DNA of 64,000 bases from Mycobacterium sp. MBM (GTDB lineage Bacteria > Actinomycetota > Actinomycetes > Mycobacteriales > Mycobacteriaceae): assembly GCA_021648845.1 (NCBI GenBank), contig JAKJHY010000028.1, positions 1-64,000 on the forward strand, read 5' to 3'. This document shows, piece by piece, positions 10,146 through 19,090 of the stretch (positions are counted from its first letter, which is position 1; every line of letters starts with the position of its first letter). The translations under genes and the position numbers were made by a program. A model generated the notes under the pieces. That model searched no databases. It was not told the DNA's origin and worked only from the letters and a program-made list of their open reading frames with translations.

Positions 10146-11009
10146 ATGCCCGCCATTCATCATCGGTTCGCGTCCGTCGACGGACATCGTCTGTTCTACC
10201 GTGAGGCGGGCCCGGTTGGCGCGCCGGTACTCGTTTTGCTGCACGGCTTTCCGGCCAGCTCCGCGATGTTTCGCCATGCCATGCCGCTGTTGGCGGACCG
10301 GTGGCACCTGATCGCTCCGGATCATCTCGGCTTCGGACTGTCGGATGCGCCGCCGGTTGCGGACTTCGACTACAGTTTCGACGCATTGACCGATCTCACC
10401 GCGGCACTCCTTCGGCAACTGGGCGTGCACCGTTACGCGATGTATGTTCACGACTACGGCGCGCCTATCGGTTGGCGGCTCACGCTGCGTGATGCCACCG
10501 CGATAGCAGCCATCGTCAGTCAGAGCGGCAACGCTTACCAGGAGGGGTTTCAGCCCGAATTCTTCGGAACCATGTGGGCGTACTGGGCCCAGCAGAATCC
10601 GCACACCGAGGCGGGCGTACGCCGCGCACTGACCCTGGAGATGACGCGATGGCAGTACCTAGCCGGCGTCACAGACGAAACACTGGTCGATCCCACGGCG
10701 TGGATCACCGACCACGCCAGGCTGTCCCGGCCGGGCAACGACCTCGTGCAGCTCGCGTTGTTCCGCGACTACGCCAGTAATCCGCCGTTGTATCCCGCTG
10801 TGCACCAGTACTTCCGCGACTCGCAGGTGCCGTTCTTGGCGATCTGGGGCCGAGACGATCCGATCTTCGGACCGCACGGTGCGACGGCGTTCAAGGTGGA
10901 TCTACCGAATGCCGAAATCCACCTCATCGACGGCGGTCATTTCCTCTTGGAGACTGCGTGCGACCGTGCCGTTGATCTGATGCGGGCATTCCTCATCGCC
11001 AACGTCTGA
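10146..11009 (+). CDS. Alpha/beta hydrolase, epoxide hydrolase/dehalogenase type
   Basis: This 287-residue alpha/beta-fold hydrolase has the oxyanion-hole loop LLHGFPAS near residue 33, the nucleophile elbow VHDYGAPIGW near residue 100 with Asp as nucleophile, an acid residue in WGRDDPIFG near 238, and the catalytic His in DGGHFLLET near 261. An Asp nucleophile points to epoxide hydrolase or haloalkane dehalogenase chemistry rather than an esterase. The gene stands convergent to a clear paralogue at 11182-12051. No Shine-Dalgarno is visible before the ATG, so translation may be leaderless. The substrate is unknown. Confidence 0.88.
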   Translation: MPAIHHRFASVDGHRLFYREAGPVGAPVLVLLHGFPASSAMFRHAMPLLADRWHLIAPDHLGFGLSDAPPVADFDYSFDALTDLTAALLRQLGVHRYAMYVHDYGAPIGWRLTLRDATAIAAIVSQSGNAYQEGFQPEFFGTMWAYWAQQNPHTEAGVRRALTLEMTRWQYLAGVTDETLVDPTAWITDHARLSRPGNDLVQLALFRDYASNPPLYPAVHQYFRDSQVPFLAIWGRDDPIFGPHGATAFKVDLPNAEIHLIDGGHFLLETACDRAVDLMRAFLIANV

Positions 11010-11181
11010 ACCACCGAATCTCGCCCCGGGTTCGCCGCCGCCATCACGAGGGATGCACCGGCATGAGACGCCCGCGTGCCTATGCGGTGAGAGCAGGTCG
11101 GTGTGACACCTTCGGGCCGTTGCGCTCACTACGCAACCTGCGTCCAGTGCGCGCAACGACCCGTCTTCGTGGCGGCGCTGA

Positions 11182-12051
11182 CTAGTGAGCCACCCTGTCG
11201 AGGAAGTCGCGGATATAGCCGCTGATCTCGGGTCCGTGTGTTTCGAGGGCGAAGTGGCCGGCGTCGAGCAGGTGATACTCCCCATTGGGTAGGTCACGCT
11301 TGTAGGCCTCCGCGCCTGCGGCGCCGAAGATCTCGTCGTTGCGTCCCCAGGTGACCAGCAGGGGTGGTTGGTGGGTTCGGAAGTACTCCTGGAACTTCGG
11401 GTAGCTGTCGAGGTTGAACTGGTAGTCCCAGAACATCTGAAGCTGAACTTCGTCGTTTCCCTTGCGGTCGAGCCCCGCCTGGTCGAGCTGCCAGGCCTCG
11501 GGCGCGATGAGTTCGAGCCGGTCGGCGGGCACGCCGTGGGTGTACTGCCAGTGGGTCTTGGCGCTGGTGAGGTACTCGCGAACCGCGCGTTCGTGAGCGG
11601 CCCGGTCCTTGGCGTGGGCGAACAGAACGTCCCAGAACGGGGTGAACCCTTCCATGTATGCGTTGCCGCTCTGGGTGACGATCGCGGTGATGCGCTCCGG
11701 GTTCGCGCTGGCGATGCGCAGTCCGATGGGTGCGCCGTAGTCGTGGATATAGATCGCGAACCGGCTCAGATCGAGGTGGGTGATCAGCTTCTCGGTGACG
11801 GCGGTCAAGCTGTCAAAGCTGTAATCGAACTCATGAATGGTCGGCATCGACGACTGCCCGTAGCCGATGTGATCGGGCGCGATCAGGTGGTAGGAGTCGG
11901 CCAGCGAGGTGATCAAGTTGCGGAACATGTGCGAGCTGGACGGGAAGCCGTGCAGTAGCAGCAGTGTGGGGTTCGACGGGTTGCCGGCTTCTCGGTAGAA
12001 GACGTCCAGTCCGTCAAGGGTGACGGTGTGATAGTGAGTAGTGGTTGTCAT
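11182..12051 (-). CDS. Alpha/beta hydrolase, paralogue of the 10.1 kb gene
   Basis: The 289-residue protein shares its architecture and many identical blocks with the hydrolase at 10146-11009: FYREAG, LLHGFPSSS, HLIAPDH, FDYSFD, IHDYGAPIG, QSGNAY, WGRNDEIFG and AGHFALET. The Asp nucleophile, acid and His are all present, again suggesting epoxide hydrolase or dehalogenase-like activity. A good AAGGA precedes the ATG. The two genes converge tail to tail, so the pair is an inverted duplication or two acquisitions. The divergence between them suggests different substrates. Confidence 0.9.
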   Translation of the reverse strand: MTTTTHYHTVTLDGLDVFYREAGNPSNPTLLLLHGFPSSSHMFRNLITSLADSYHLIAPDHIGYGQSSMPTIHEFDYSFDSLTAVTEKLITHLDLSRFAIYIHDYGAPIGLRIASANPERITAIVTQSGNAYMEGFTPFWDVLFAHAKDRAAHERAVREYLTSAKTHWQYTHGVPADRLELIAPEAWQLDQAGLDRKGNDEVQLQMFWDYQFNLDSYPKFQEYFRTHQPPLLVTWGRNDEIFGAAGAEAYKRDLPNGEYHLLDAGHFALETHGPEISGYIRDFLDRVAH

Positions 12052-12140
12052 GGCAGGGTTCCTTCCGGGGTGGTGTTTGTGAAGCTATCCGGATGGTGTT
12101 GACCACTACTGGATGAATAGTGCACTGTCGCTGTGCGGTG

Positions 12141-15100
12141 TTACACCGCGGGCCGGCATGTCTCGCTGGCGATTTCGTCGATCGCGGCCTGGGCGCGTTG
12201 GGCGAAGAGATGGGCTCCCCGGGCGTGCGATGTCGAGTGGGCTCGGTGAAATGCTGTGTGCACCTTGTCGGCCGGTGCGCCGCTGGCCCGCAACAGTCGG
12301 GCGCGTGTCAGGAGAAGCAATCCCTCGCAATAGCGCTGGCCGTAGGCGTGCAGGCAGTACTCGGCCCGGTCGAGCATCCGCGTGGCGTTGTCGCGCCTGC
12401 CTGCGGTGAGCCACATCTCGGCGAGCAGCACATACCATGTGGCTACACACGACCGTGCTGGGTCGAGCAGGTTGGCGGTGATCAGAGTTTCGGCCTCCAT
12501 GGCGGATTGAACCGGGTCATGGTGGATCTGGGCTTCTGCCCAGAAACCGGCCAGTCGCTGATAGGTGCCAAGAAACGCGAAGTCGAAACCAGGGTCGACC
12601 GCGACGCCGCGCCGGGCCGCGTCCATGGCCCAGTACGGGTCGTCGGTCAGCACCGCGATTCGGCACGAAAACGTCGCCCACACGGTGATGTTGTACGGCG
12701 TCTGTCCGGCGGATACCTGCATCAGCTCAAGCAGTTCCCGGGCGGCCGCGGTATCACCATGCAGCGCAGTGGTTTCTGCGAGCATGCCCGCCATCAACCA
12801 CTGGAGATCACGCCGTACCGGGTCATCGTGCTCATTGGTTAGCGCGTCCAGCAGGTGCTCCCTGGACCGCTGGAGATATCTGTAGGCCTCGCCGATATCG
12901 CCGGCATTCCACTGTTGTATGCCCCAGGCTTGGAAGCCGTAGGCGCGGACAACGGGATCGTCTGAAGTACGACCATTCTTGAGTAGGCGCTGGGCCAGTG
13001 GGCGGCTGATACCGAGTTCGATCGCCTGTGCGTGGGCCGCCCACCGCGAGTACAGGAGTCCGGCGGCTTCACGTTCGCGTCCGAGAGACGTGGCCAGGCG
13101 TTCGGCGCGCTCTGATAGCTCCGTCAGGCCTGCCGACCCGTACATCGACCGCATGCCCACCAGCGCGATGAGTTCCGCGAGCGCATCGAGTTCGAGCTCG
13201 GCCAGGCCCGCTCGCCGCGACACCTGTATCGCCGTTGCAAGGCGCTGCTCGGCCGTCTCGAACGCGCATTTGCTGGCCATTCTGCGTGCGGCCAATACCA
13301 GGGCTCGTGCTGTCCTGCTCGGTGCTACACGTGGCCCGGCGGCCCGCAGGTGGTGCGCCAGTCGTTCCTCGACGGATTCTCCTTGTCGGTAGCAAGATTC
13401 GAGAGCCTCCGCGATTTGGGCGTGCAGCCGAGTCGTGTGATAGGAGGTGGCTTGGGCGATGACCGCGTCGCGCACGAGATCGTGCGCGAACCGGACCTCG
13501 AACGGGTCCGGTGCCGCGGTCAGGATGTGGAGTTCGTCGAACGACTCCAGGCGCTGTAGGCAGGTCTGTAGGTGAAGGCCCGTGGCGTGAGCGAGCACGT
13601 TGACATCGACGGTCCGTCCGATCAACGCTGCGGTGATCAGCAGCTCCATATCGTCGCCGGCAAGGCCAGCGAGTCGATCGATCACGATGTCGCGCACGGA
13701 GGCGGGTACTTCGACGAATACCGCGGCATCGCCGTCGAGCTGCCCGTTGTGGGTGAGTAGACGGGACAATTCCCGCACGAAGAACGGATTCCCCGCCGTG
13801 CGCTGGTGAATTCTGCGTACCGCATCCTCGTCGGGAGCTTGGAGCGTTTCGACCCTTATCAGTTCGGCAACCTGGGTTGCGTTCAACGGGCCCAGCCGGA
13901 TTCGCCGGAGCCCCGGCACCCGACTGACGGCGGCCAGCATATGAGTGAGTCCGCTGCGTGGTGCCGGTGCTCGGTCCCGGAAGCCCCCGACGAGTGCGAC
14001 CGCGTCGGGGAGGTGGGTGGCCAGGTGCGCGAATAGCTCCAGGGAGCACGGATCGGCCCAGTGCAGATCATCGATGATCAGGACGACAGGCTGGCGGGCA
14101 GCCGATTCGGCGATCAGAGTCGTAGCCCGTTGGAACAAGTGAAATCGGGCACCGCTGTCGGGTGGTCTCGGCGCAATCTCGGTGTCTGCGGCGTTGAGCA
14201 GCTGGCCGACCGCGTCGCCGCGCCAGTGTCGTTGCCGCTGCTCGGACAGACCGTGCAGCAACGCCTCGAGCGCCTGCACCCACGGCCACATCGCCGGCGT
14301 GCCCTCCGATGGCGGGCAGTTACCCCACGCGACGACGGCGCCGTGCCGGGCGGCCGCGATCTCGATCTCTTCGCAGAACCTGGTCTTGCCGATGCCGGGC
14401 TCACCCTCCACCAGGACGAGTCCGGTGCCACCGCCGGTGGCTGCGTCCATCGCCGTGACGGCCAGGGCAGTTTCCGGCACGCGCCCGACGAATCGGGCAG
14501 AGTGGGGCGGGGTGTCGCGACAGCTCGGCGCCGGCGTGGTCATTGTTCGCTCGGCCGCCGGCGCAGCCGCCTGCTGATCGAGCACGCGTTGGTGGGCACG
14601 TTGCAGGGCCTGGCCGGGGTCGACGCCGAGTTCGTCGACAAGCCGCTGCCTGGTCGAGCGAAACAGCTCAAGCGCCTCGGCCTGGTGTCCGGAGGCACCC
14701 AGTACCGAGATCAAGGCGGCATGGATCGGTTCGTGCAGGGGCGCAATCGTCGCGGCGGTCCGCAGCGGCGCAGCCAGTCGTTGCGCGCTCGCCATGGAGA
14801 CAGCCAGGTCGGCGGCTGTCACACACACGTCCAGGAACTCCGCGTTGATTGCGGTGAAGACGTCGGCCGCCGAGCGCCCGTGATCCAAGTCGGCGCCCGC
14901 CGCACCCTTCCACAGTGCGAGGGCGTGCTCGTAGTGCATCAGGGCGGCGCCGGGCTGTTCCTGGACTGAAGCGTGCTTGGCGAGCCTCACGTGTTCGTGG
15001 AACTCCTCGATGTCCAGCACCGCAGTTCCTGAGGTGAACAGATAGCCGTTGCCGCGCCGGATGATGTGGCTTCCGGAACTGCGTGCAGGCAGGGATGGTT

Positions 15101-15365
15101 CGAGGATGCGCCTCAGGGCGCCGACGTACTTGTGGATCACGTTGAGCGCGCTCGCCGGTGCGTCGTCGTCCCAGATCAGGTCGATCAGGTGGCCAGTGCT
15201 GATCGGGTGATCGGCCCGGGCAAGAAGAAGGGCGAGAAGGCACGCTTGTTGACGCGGACCGACATCCAGTTCACGCTGGCCGCGCCACACGCGGAGCGGT
15301 CCCAATACCTGCAACCTCAGCCGGTCGTCGGCGTCGGCGGCTAAAGAACCTGCACCACAGTCCAT
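12141..15365 (-). CDS. SARP-type regulator with BTAD and AAA ATPase domains (AfsR/EmbR-like)
   Basis: The 1074-residue protein begins with an OmpR-type winged helix (about 15-110, LQVLGPLRVWRGQRELDVG) and a bacterial transcriptional activation domain (about 115-265, ending VDELGVDPGQALQRAHQRVL). A STAND/AAA ATPase module follows, with Walker A GEPGIGKT at 321-328 and Walker B VVLIIDDLHWAD near 426-437. The last 500 residues are TPR-like helical repeats. SARP regulators activate specialised-metabolism or stress genes and use ATP and TPRs for signal sensing. No C-terminal LuxR helix-turn-helix is present, unlike LAL regulators. It is divergent from a TetR gene 148 bases away, so they may regulate each other. 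Some initial residues may be non-native, as the true start could be slightly internal. Confidence 0.9.
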   Translation of the reverse strand: MDCGAGSLAADADDRLRLQVLGPLRVWRGQRELDVGPRQQACLLALLLARADHPISTGHLIDLIWDDDAPASALNVIHKYVGALRRILEPSLPARSSGSHIIRRGNGYLFTSGTAVLDIEEFHEHVRLAKHASVQEQPGAALMHYEHALALWKGAAGADLDHGRSAADVFTAINAEFLDVCVTAADLAVSMASAQRLAAPLRTAATIAPLHEPIHAALISVLGASGHQAEALELFRSTRQRLVDELGVDPGQALQRAHQRVLDQQAAAPAAERTMTTPAPSCRDTPPHSARFVGRVPETALAVTAMDAATGGGTGLVLVEGEPGIGKTRFCEEIEIAAARHGAVVAWGNCPPSEGTPAMWPWVQALEALLHGLSEQRQRHWRGDAVGQLLNAADTEIAPRPPDSGARFHLFQRATTLIAESAARQPVVLIIDDLHWADPCSLELFAHLATHLPDAVALVGGFRDRAPAPRSGLTHMLAAVSRVPGLRRIRLGPLNATQVAELIRVETLQAPDEDAVRRIHQRTAGNPFFVRELSRLLTHNGQLDGDAAVFVEVPASVRDIVIDRLAGLAGDDMELLITAALIGRTVDVNVLAHATGLHLQTCLQRLESFDELHILTAAPDPFEVRFAHDLVRDAVIAQATSYHTTRLHAQIAEALESCYRQGESVEERLAHHLRAAGPRVAPSRTARALVLAARRMASKCAFETAEQRLATAIQVSRRAGLAELELDALAELIALVGMRSMYGSAGLTELSERAERLATSLGREREAAGLLYSRWAAHAQAIELGISRPLAQRLLKNGRTSDDPVVRAYGFQAWGIQQWNAGDIGEAYRYLQRSREHLLDALTNEHDDPVRRDLQWLMAGMLAETTALHGDTAAARELLELMQVSAGQTPYNITVWATFSCRIAVLTDDPYWAMDAARRGVAVDPGFDFAFLGTYQRLAGFWAEAQIHHDPVQSAMEAETLITANLLDPARSCVATWYVLLAEMWLTAGRRDNATRMLDRAEYCLHAYGQRYCEGLLLLTRARLLRASGAPADKVHTAFHRAHSTSHARGAHLFAQRAQAAIDEIASETCRPAV

Positions 15366-15439
15366 CTGAAGACCCCCGACCGCGCGGCACGCCCGTGCGT
15401 GAGGCCCGAGGTGATTTCGCTACACCGAGACTACAGTGA

Positions 15440-15465
15440 CTATGGCTATTCAGCAATAGGTATAG
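15440..15465. promoter_or_regulatory. Imperfect palindrome between the SARP and TetR genes
   Basis: CTATGGCTATT, a CAGC spacer and AATAGGTATAG form an 11-base inverted repeat with two mismatches. It lies 75 bases upstream of the SARP start and about 50 upstream of the TetR start, and is a likely operator for the TetR protein. It is unusually A/T-rich for this genome and may overlap both promoters. Confidence 0.55.
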
Positions 15466-15513
15466 TATCGGTTCAGTTGGAAACGAGGATGCGAGTGCGG
15501 CGACGATGAAGCC

Positions 15514-16167
15514 ATGGCCAGGGACCCCGTGACCGACGTTGCGCCGCGACGTCGCACCAGACGCGACGAATACGCCGAGCAGACGCGACTGGCGGTCGTG
15601 ACAGCCGCGCGACAGCTGTTCGCAGAACGCGGCTACGTCGCTACCACGGTCAACGACATCGCCGCGGCGAGTCGCGTCTCGCCGGGGACGGTGTATCAGC
15701 AATGCGGCGGCAAACAAGGACTGCTGCGCACCTTGATGGACACCTGGATTACGTCGGAGCTGGTGCAGGGGACACTCGATCTCGTCGACAACGTCAACAC
15801 ACTCGATGAGTTGCTCGACGTACTGTCCGAATCCTATTTGGAGTTCTGGCGACAGTACGACGACATCGTCCAACTCGTGCTGGCGACAGCGGCCCACGAC
15901 GAGAGCGCCGCCTCCTCGCTCGTAGAGGCGACCGCGCGCCACCGAACCGCGCTGCACGAGATCGCCCGAAAAGCACGCAACGTCAGCTCACTGCCGGATT
16001 CCTTCAGCGACGATGACTTCGCCGACCTCGCGCTCTACCACTACGGACCGCACAACGGCTTCCACTTCACGGTGAGCGTGCTGGGCTGGCCGGAGGATCG
16101 CGCGCAGACCTTTCTCCGCGCCCAGTTCTCCTGCTCGCTCCGTGATGTGGCCGACCGTCGAAACTGA
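15514..16167 (+). CDS. TetR-family transcriptional regulator
   Basis: This 217-residue TetR protein has its helix-turn-helix at residues about 20-68 (TRLAVVTAARQLFAERGYVA, VNDIAAASRVSPGTVYQQCG). The recognition-helix end is YQQCGGKQGLL rather than the commoner YxHFxSKExL, which suggests altered DNA specificity. It is divergent from the SARP regulator and followed about 100 bases later by a hydrolase and a PPOX gene. Either side could be its target. A palindrome at 15440-15465 is the candidate operator. Confidence 0.9.
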   Translation: MARDPVTDVAPRRRTRRDEYAEQTRLAVVTAARQLFAERGYVATTVNDIAAASRVSPGTVYQQCGGKQGLLRTLMDTWITSELVQGTLDLVDNVNTLDELLDVLSESYLEFWRQYDDIVQLVLATAAHDESAASSLVEATARHRTALHEIARKARNVSSLPDSFSDDDFADLALYHYGPHNGFHFTVSVLGWPEDRAQTFLRAQFSCSLRDVADRRN

Positions 16168-16268
16168 GCGTCCATCGCAGACCCGTTCACTCGTACTCCA
16201 CCGATAGTCAAGAGCGGCCACATAGCGTCCGAGGCAGCCCATGCACCCTCACGGACAGGACGCAGACC

Positions 16269-17096
16269 ATGACCGATGTCGTATTCATCCACGGACTGTG
16301 GGTAGCCCATACCGCCTGGCAGCCGTGGGTCGAGCGCTTCGCCGCCGCGGGACTCAGCGCGATCGCACCGCCATGGCCCGGCGAGGATCACACCGTGGCC
16401 GATTCCCGCCGGAATGCGCAAGCGCAGGCTGGATTTGGAATTGCCGAGGTGACCGAACACTTCGCCGCCATCGTGAAACGCTTGGAACGTCCCCCCGTCG
16501 TCGTCGGACACTCGTTCGGAGGGTTGATCGCACAGAAGCTCCTCGGCCGCCGGTTGGCGTCGGCCGCCGTCGCAATCGATCCGGCACCGATCAGGGGTGT
16601 GCGGGCATTGCCGTTCGCGCTACTGCGCTCGGCATTCCCCGTCCTCGGCAACCCGGCCAACCGCAACAGGGCCAAGGCGCTGACGCGATCCCAATGGCGC
16701 TATGGGTTCGGCAACGCGCTCTCGGAGCAGGAATCGGACGAACTGTGGGAGCAGTGGAACATCCCCTCCCCGGGCAAGCCGATCTTCGAAGTCGGTGTCG
16801 CCAACTTCGTGCCCAACTCACCCGCCAAGATCGAGCTCAGCGACGCCCCACGCGGTCCCCTGCTCATCACGGGTGGCACGGCCGACCACACCGTGCCTTT
16901 GGCCACCGCCAAGGGCGCTCACCGGGTTTACCGAAAGGCTCCATCCGTTAACGACTTCCATCAGTTCGAAGGTCGCGGGCACTCGTTGACCGTCGATCAT
17001 GGGTGGCGCGAGGTCGCCGATGTCGTGCTGTCCTGGCTGAGTGCCCGCTCCGGTGAAATAACCACCGCCACCGGTGAAGCGGACCTGACACCATGA
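16269..17096 (+). CDS. Alpha/beta hydrolase (Ser nucleophile)
   Basis: The 275-residue product has the oxyanion segment VFIHGLWV near residue 5, the nucleophile elbow VVGHSFGGL near residue 78, and a catalytic His in EGRGHSLTVDHGW near residue 240. The length and lid pattern match the general AB-hydrolase family, often annotated as esterase or thioesterase-like. It is translationally coupled to the PPOX-fold gene (ATGA overlap at 17093-17096), so the two proteins probably act on related compounds. It may be controlled by the TetR gene upstream. Confidence 0.88.
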   Translation: MTDVVFIHGLWVAHTAWQPWVERFAAAGLSAIAPPWPGEDHTVADSRRNAQAQAGFGIAEVTEHFAAIVKRLERPPVVVGHSFGGLIAQKLLGRRLASAAVAIDPAPIRGVRALPFALLRSAFPVLGNPANRNRAKALTRSQWRYGFGNALSEQESDELWEQWNIPSPGKPIFEVGVANFVPNSPAKIELSDAPRGPLLITGGTADHTVPLATAKGAHRVYRKAPSVNDFHQFEGRGHSLTVDHGWREVADVVLSWLSARSGEITTATGEADLTP

Positions 17097-17728
17097 GCGA
17101 GCACTACGGCTCCATCGCCTTCACCGAGACCGTCCGCGACGCCCAGCGCCGTCACGGCAGCCTCGGGTTCTATGACCGCAAACGCGTCCGAGGCGCGGCG
17201 ACTCAAGGGCTGGACGCGCTGACGTCGGAAGAGGCCGAATTCCTCGCCGAGCGCGACGGCTTCTACCTAGCGACCATCAGCCAGACCGGGTGGCCCTATG
17301 TGCAGTTTCGGGGTGGGCCACCCGGGTTCATCCGCGTCGTCGACGAGAACACCATCGGATGGGCAGACTTTCGCGGAAACCTCCAGTACATCAGTGTCGG
17401 GAACCTGGCCGGCGAGGGACGGGTAGCCCTTATCGCCATGGACTACGCCCACCGACGCAGGCTCAAGATCTACGGGCACGCGCGAATTGTGGCAGCGGAC
17501 GACAACCCCGGCTTGGTGAGCGCGTTCTCCGACTCCGAGTACGGCGCGATGGTGGAACGAGCAGTCGTTGTCACCGTCGAGGCATTCGACTGGAACTGCC
17601 CCCAACACATCACCGCGCGGTACACCGAAACCGAACTGGCGACCAAGCTCGCTCCGATCAACGATCGCATCACCGCCCTAGAGGAGGAGAACCGGAGACT
17701 CCGCAAGGGGCTCGTCGAGAAGACCTAA
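17093..17728 (+). CDS. Pyridoxamine 5'-phosphate oxidase-fold flavoprotein
   Basis: This 211-residue split-barrel protein has the PPOX core at residues about 45-140: FLAERDGFYLATISQTGWPY then VQFRGGPPGF, a GNLQYISVGNL nucleotide-binding turn, and KIYGHARIV. The C-terminus ends in a coiled-coil-like helix (ALEEENRRLRKGLVEK), which may mediate dimerisation. Related proteins bind FMN or F420 and reduce small electrophiles. It is coupled to the preceding hydrolase. The flavin partner cannot be read from sequence alone. Confidence 0.88.
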   Translation: MSEHYGSIAFTETVRDAQRRHGSLGFYDRKRVRGAATQGLDALTSEEAEFLAERDGFYLATISQTGWPYVQFRGGPPGFIRVVDENTIGWADFRGNLQYISVGNLAGEGRVALIAMDYAHRRRLKIYGHARIVAADDNPGLVSAFSDSEYGAMVERAVVVTVEAFDWNCPQHITARYTETELATKLAPINDRITALEEENRRLRKGLVEKT

Positions 17729-17813
17729 GCCGAGTGAAGTGGGCAGCCGGATCGAGGCCGTGGTGCGACGCCATGCTGGTTGCCGTCTTGGGTCCGAACG
17801 CCATAACCAGGCC

Positions 17814-18404
17814 TCACCCATGTGTCAGCAGCGATGAGGCGATCGTCGTCAACGCTCTCACCGCCGGTGTGGCGTCGCGCTGGCACTGCGCTTGCACGAC
17901 AGCGCCGTCGATTGCCACGCCGAGCGCTTGTGCCGTCCGGGTTCGATTCGGGCCCGGCGGTAGCGTCGCCTTGATTGCCGCAATCATATCCGCCTTGTGG
18001 CGGGTGGTGATGGTGTAGACCTCGGGCAGTTCGGCGCCGATCTCATTGACGCTGTTGATGAAGGCGCACCCCCGGAAGGTGTCCGCCGTCAGCCATTCTT
18101 CGACCGCGGAGACCACCGCGGCTCGGCGACGATTGCCGGCAGCGTGGCGATCGAGCGCGTCGACAAACCAGTCCATCCAACGCTGATGTCGTAGGTCCAA
18201 GAACGCCAGTATCAGAGCGTCTTTGCTCGGAAAGTGCCGATAGAACGTCACCTTGGTGACGCCGGCCTCTGCGATCACCTTGTCGATGCCGGTGGCGCGA
18301 ATTCCCTCGCGGTAGAACAACCGATACGCGGTCGCCAGTATCCGTTCCCGAGTCGGCAGAGTCGGCAGATCAACGTGCGGATCGAGAGTCTGAGAGATGC
18401 TCAC
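17814..18404 (-). CDS. TetR-family regulator with triple upstream operator
   Basis: The TetR helix-turn-helix lies near the N-terminus (TRERILATAYRLFYREGIRA, DKVIAEAGVTKVTFYRHFPS). A C-terminal VTFRGCAFI-like block (TADTFRGCAFINSVNEIGAE) places it in the TetR_C_11/LmrA-YxaF-like group. The GTG at 18404 is preferred, because the alternative ATG at 18449 would place the first of three operator palindromes inside the gene and has no ribosome-binding site. It is divergent from the DUF1348 gene, which with itself is the obvious target. The ligand is unknown. Confidence 0.9.
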   Translation of the reverse strand: MSISQTLDPHVDLPTLPTRERILATAYRLFYREGIRATGIDKVIAEAGVTKVTFYRHFPSKDALILAFLDLRHQRWMDWFVDALDRHAAGNRRRAAVVSAVEEWLTADTFRGCAFINSVNEIGAELPEVYTITTRHKADMIAAIKATLPPGPNRTRTAQALGVAIDGAVVQAQCQRDATPAVRALTTIASSLLTHG

Positions 18405-18413
18405 TCCACCATA

Positions 18414-18506
18414 GTAGACAGTTCTGTCCACTTCGCCGTCAGGCCTCATGTAGACAACTCTGTCTACATCGCGTACCGTCTGCGCCAGGTAGACAGGTTC
18501 GTCTAC
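18414..18506. promoter_or_regulatory. Three tandem TetR operators
   Basis: Three 18-base near-identical palindromes sit in the divergent promoter: GTAGACAGTTCTGTCCAC at 18414-18431, GTAGACAACTCTGTCTAC at 18450-18467 and GTAGACAGGTTCGTCTAC at 18489-18506. The consensus is GTAGACA-N4-TGTCTAC. Centre-to-centre spacings are 36 and 39 bases. Such triplication implies cooperative or looped repression by the TetR protein to the left, and control of the DUF1348 gene to the right. Confidence 0.85.
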
Positions 18507-18545
18507 CTAGAACAGGCCGCTCGACCAACTCCTCACGGAAAGACC

Positions 18546-19037
18546 ATGATGACCACGACTACCGCCGTCACCGCGAAGCCTCCCGTCCCACCGTTCACCG
18601 ATGAATCGGCCGCCCTGAAGGTCCGGCTGGCTGAAAACGCCTGGAACAGCCGCGATCCACAGGTCGTTGCGCAGGGCTATTCGGTCGATAGCGTCTGGCG
18701 CAATCGCTCTGTGTTCGTGACAGGCCGAGCGCAGATCATCGACTTCCTGAGCGGCAAGTGGGACCGCGAACACGAGTACCGCCTCATCAAAGAGTTGTGG
18801 GCGCACAGCGAGAACCGCATCGCGGTTCGCTTCGCCTACGAATACCACGAGGATTCGGGCCAGTGGTTTCGCGCCTACGGCAACGAGAACTGGCTCTACG
18901 ACGAGCACGGTCTGATGACACACCGCCACGCCAGCATCAACGACGTGCAGATCGACGAAGGTGAGCGCAAGTTCTTCTGGGATCGGAACGCACCGCGACC
19001 GGAGGATCACCCCAGCCTGTCCGACCTCGGCTTGTGA
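18546..19037 (+). CDS. DUF1348 (NTF2-like) protein
   Basis: The protein has about 163 residues, with the NTF2/SnoaL-like fold of DUF1348: AENAWNSRDPQVVAQGYSVD near residue 28, WRNRSVFVTGR, and FAYEYHEDSGQWFRAYGNEN near residue 105. ATG codons at 18546 and 18549 are adjacent and a GGAAAG site precedes them. DUF1348 proteins are small cytosolic cone-shaped proteins of unclear activity, often induced with quinone or oxidant-response genes. Regulation by the flanking TetR through the triple operator is strongly suggested. Confidence 0.9.
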   Translation: MMTTTTAVTAKPPVPPFTDESAALKVRLAENAWNSRDPQVVAQGYSVDSVWRNRSVFVTGRAQIIDFLSGKWDREHEYRLIKELWAHSENRIAVRFAYEYHEDSGQWFRAYGNENWLYDEHGLMTHRHASINDVQIDEGERKFFWDRNAPRPEDHPSLSDLGL

Positions 19038-19090
19038 TGGTCGCGCTCGACGGTCGAGGCCCCGGGGCGCGTCACGGGTAGCCTCGTCAC

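Noticed and set aside
18405-18449. Use of ATG 18449 as the start of the TetR gene at 17.8 kb
   Set aside because: It would put an operator copy inside the gene, there is no ribosome-binding site, and the added residues are atypical. GTG 18404 is preferred.
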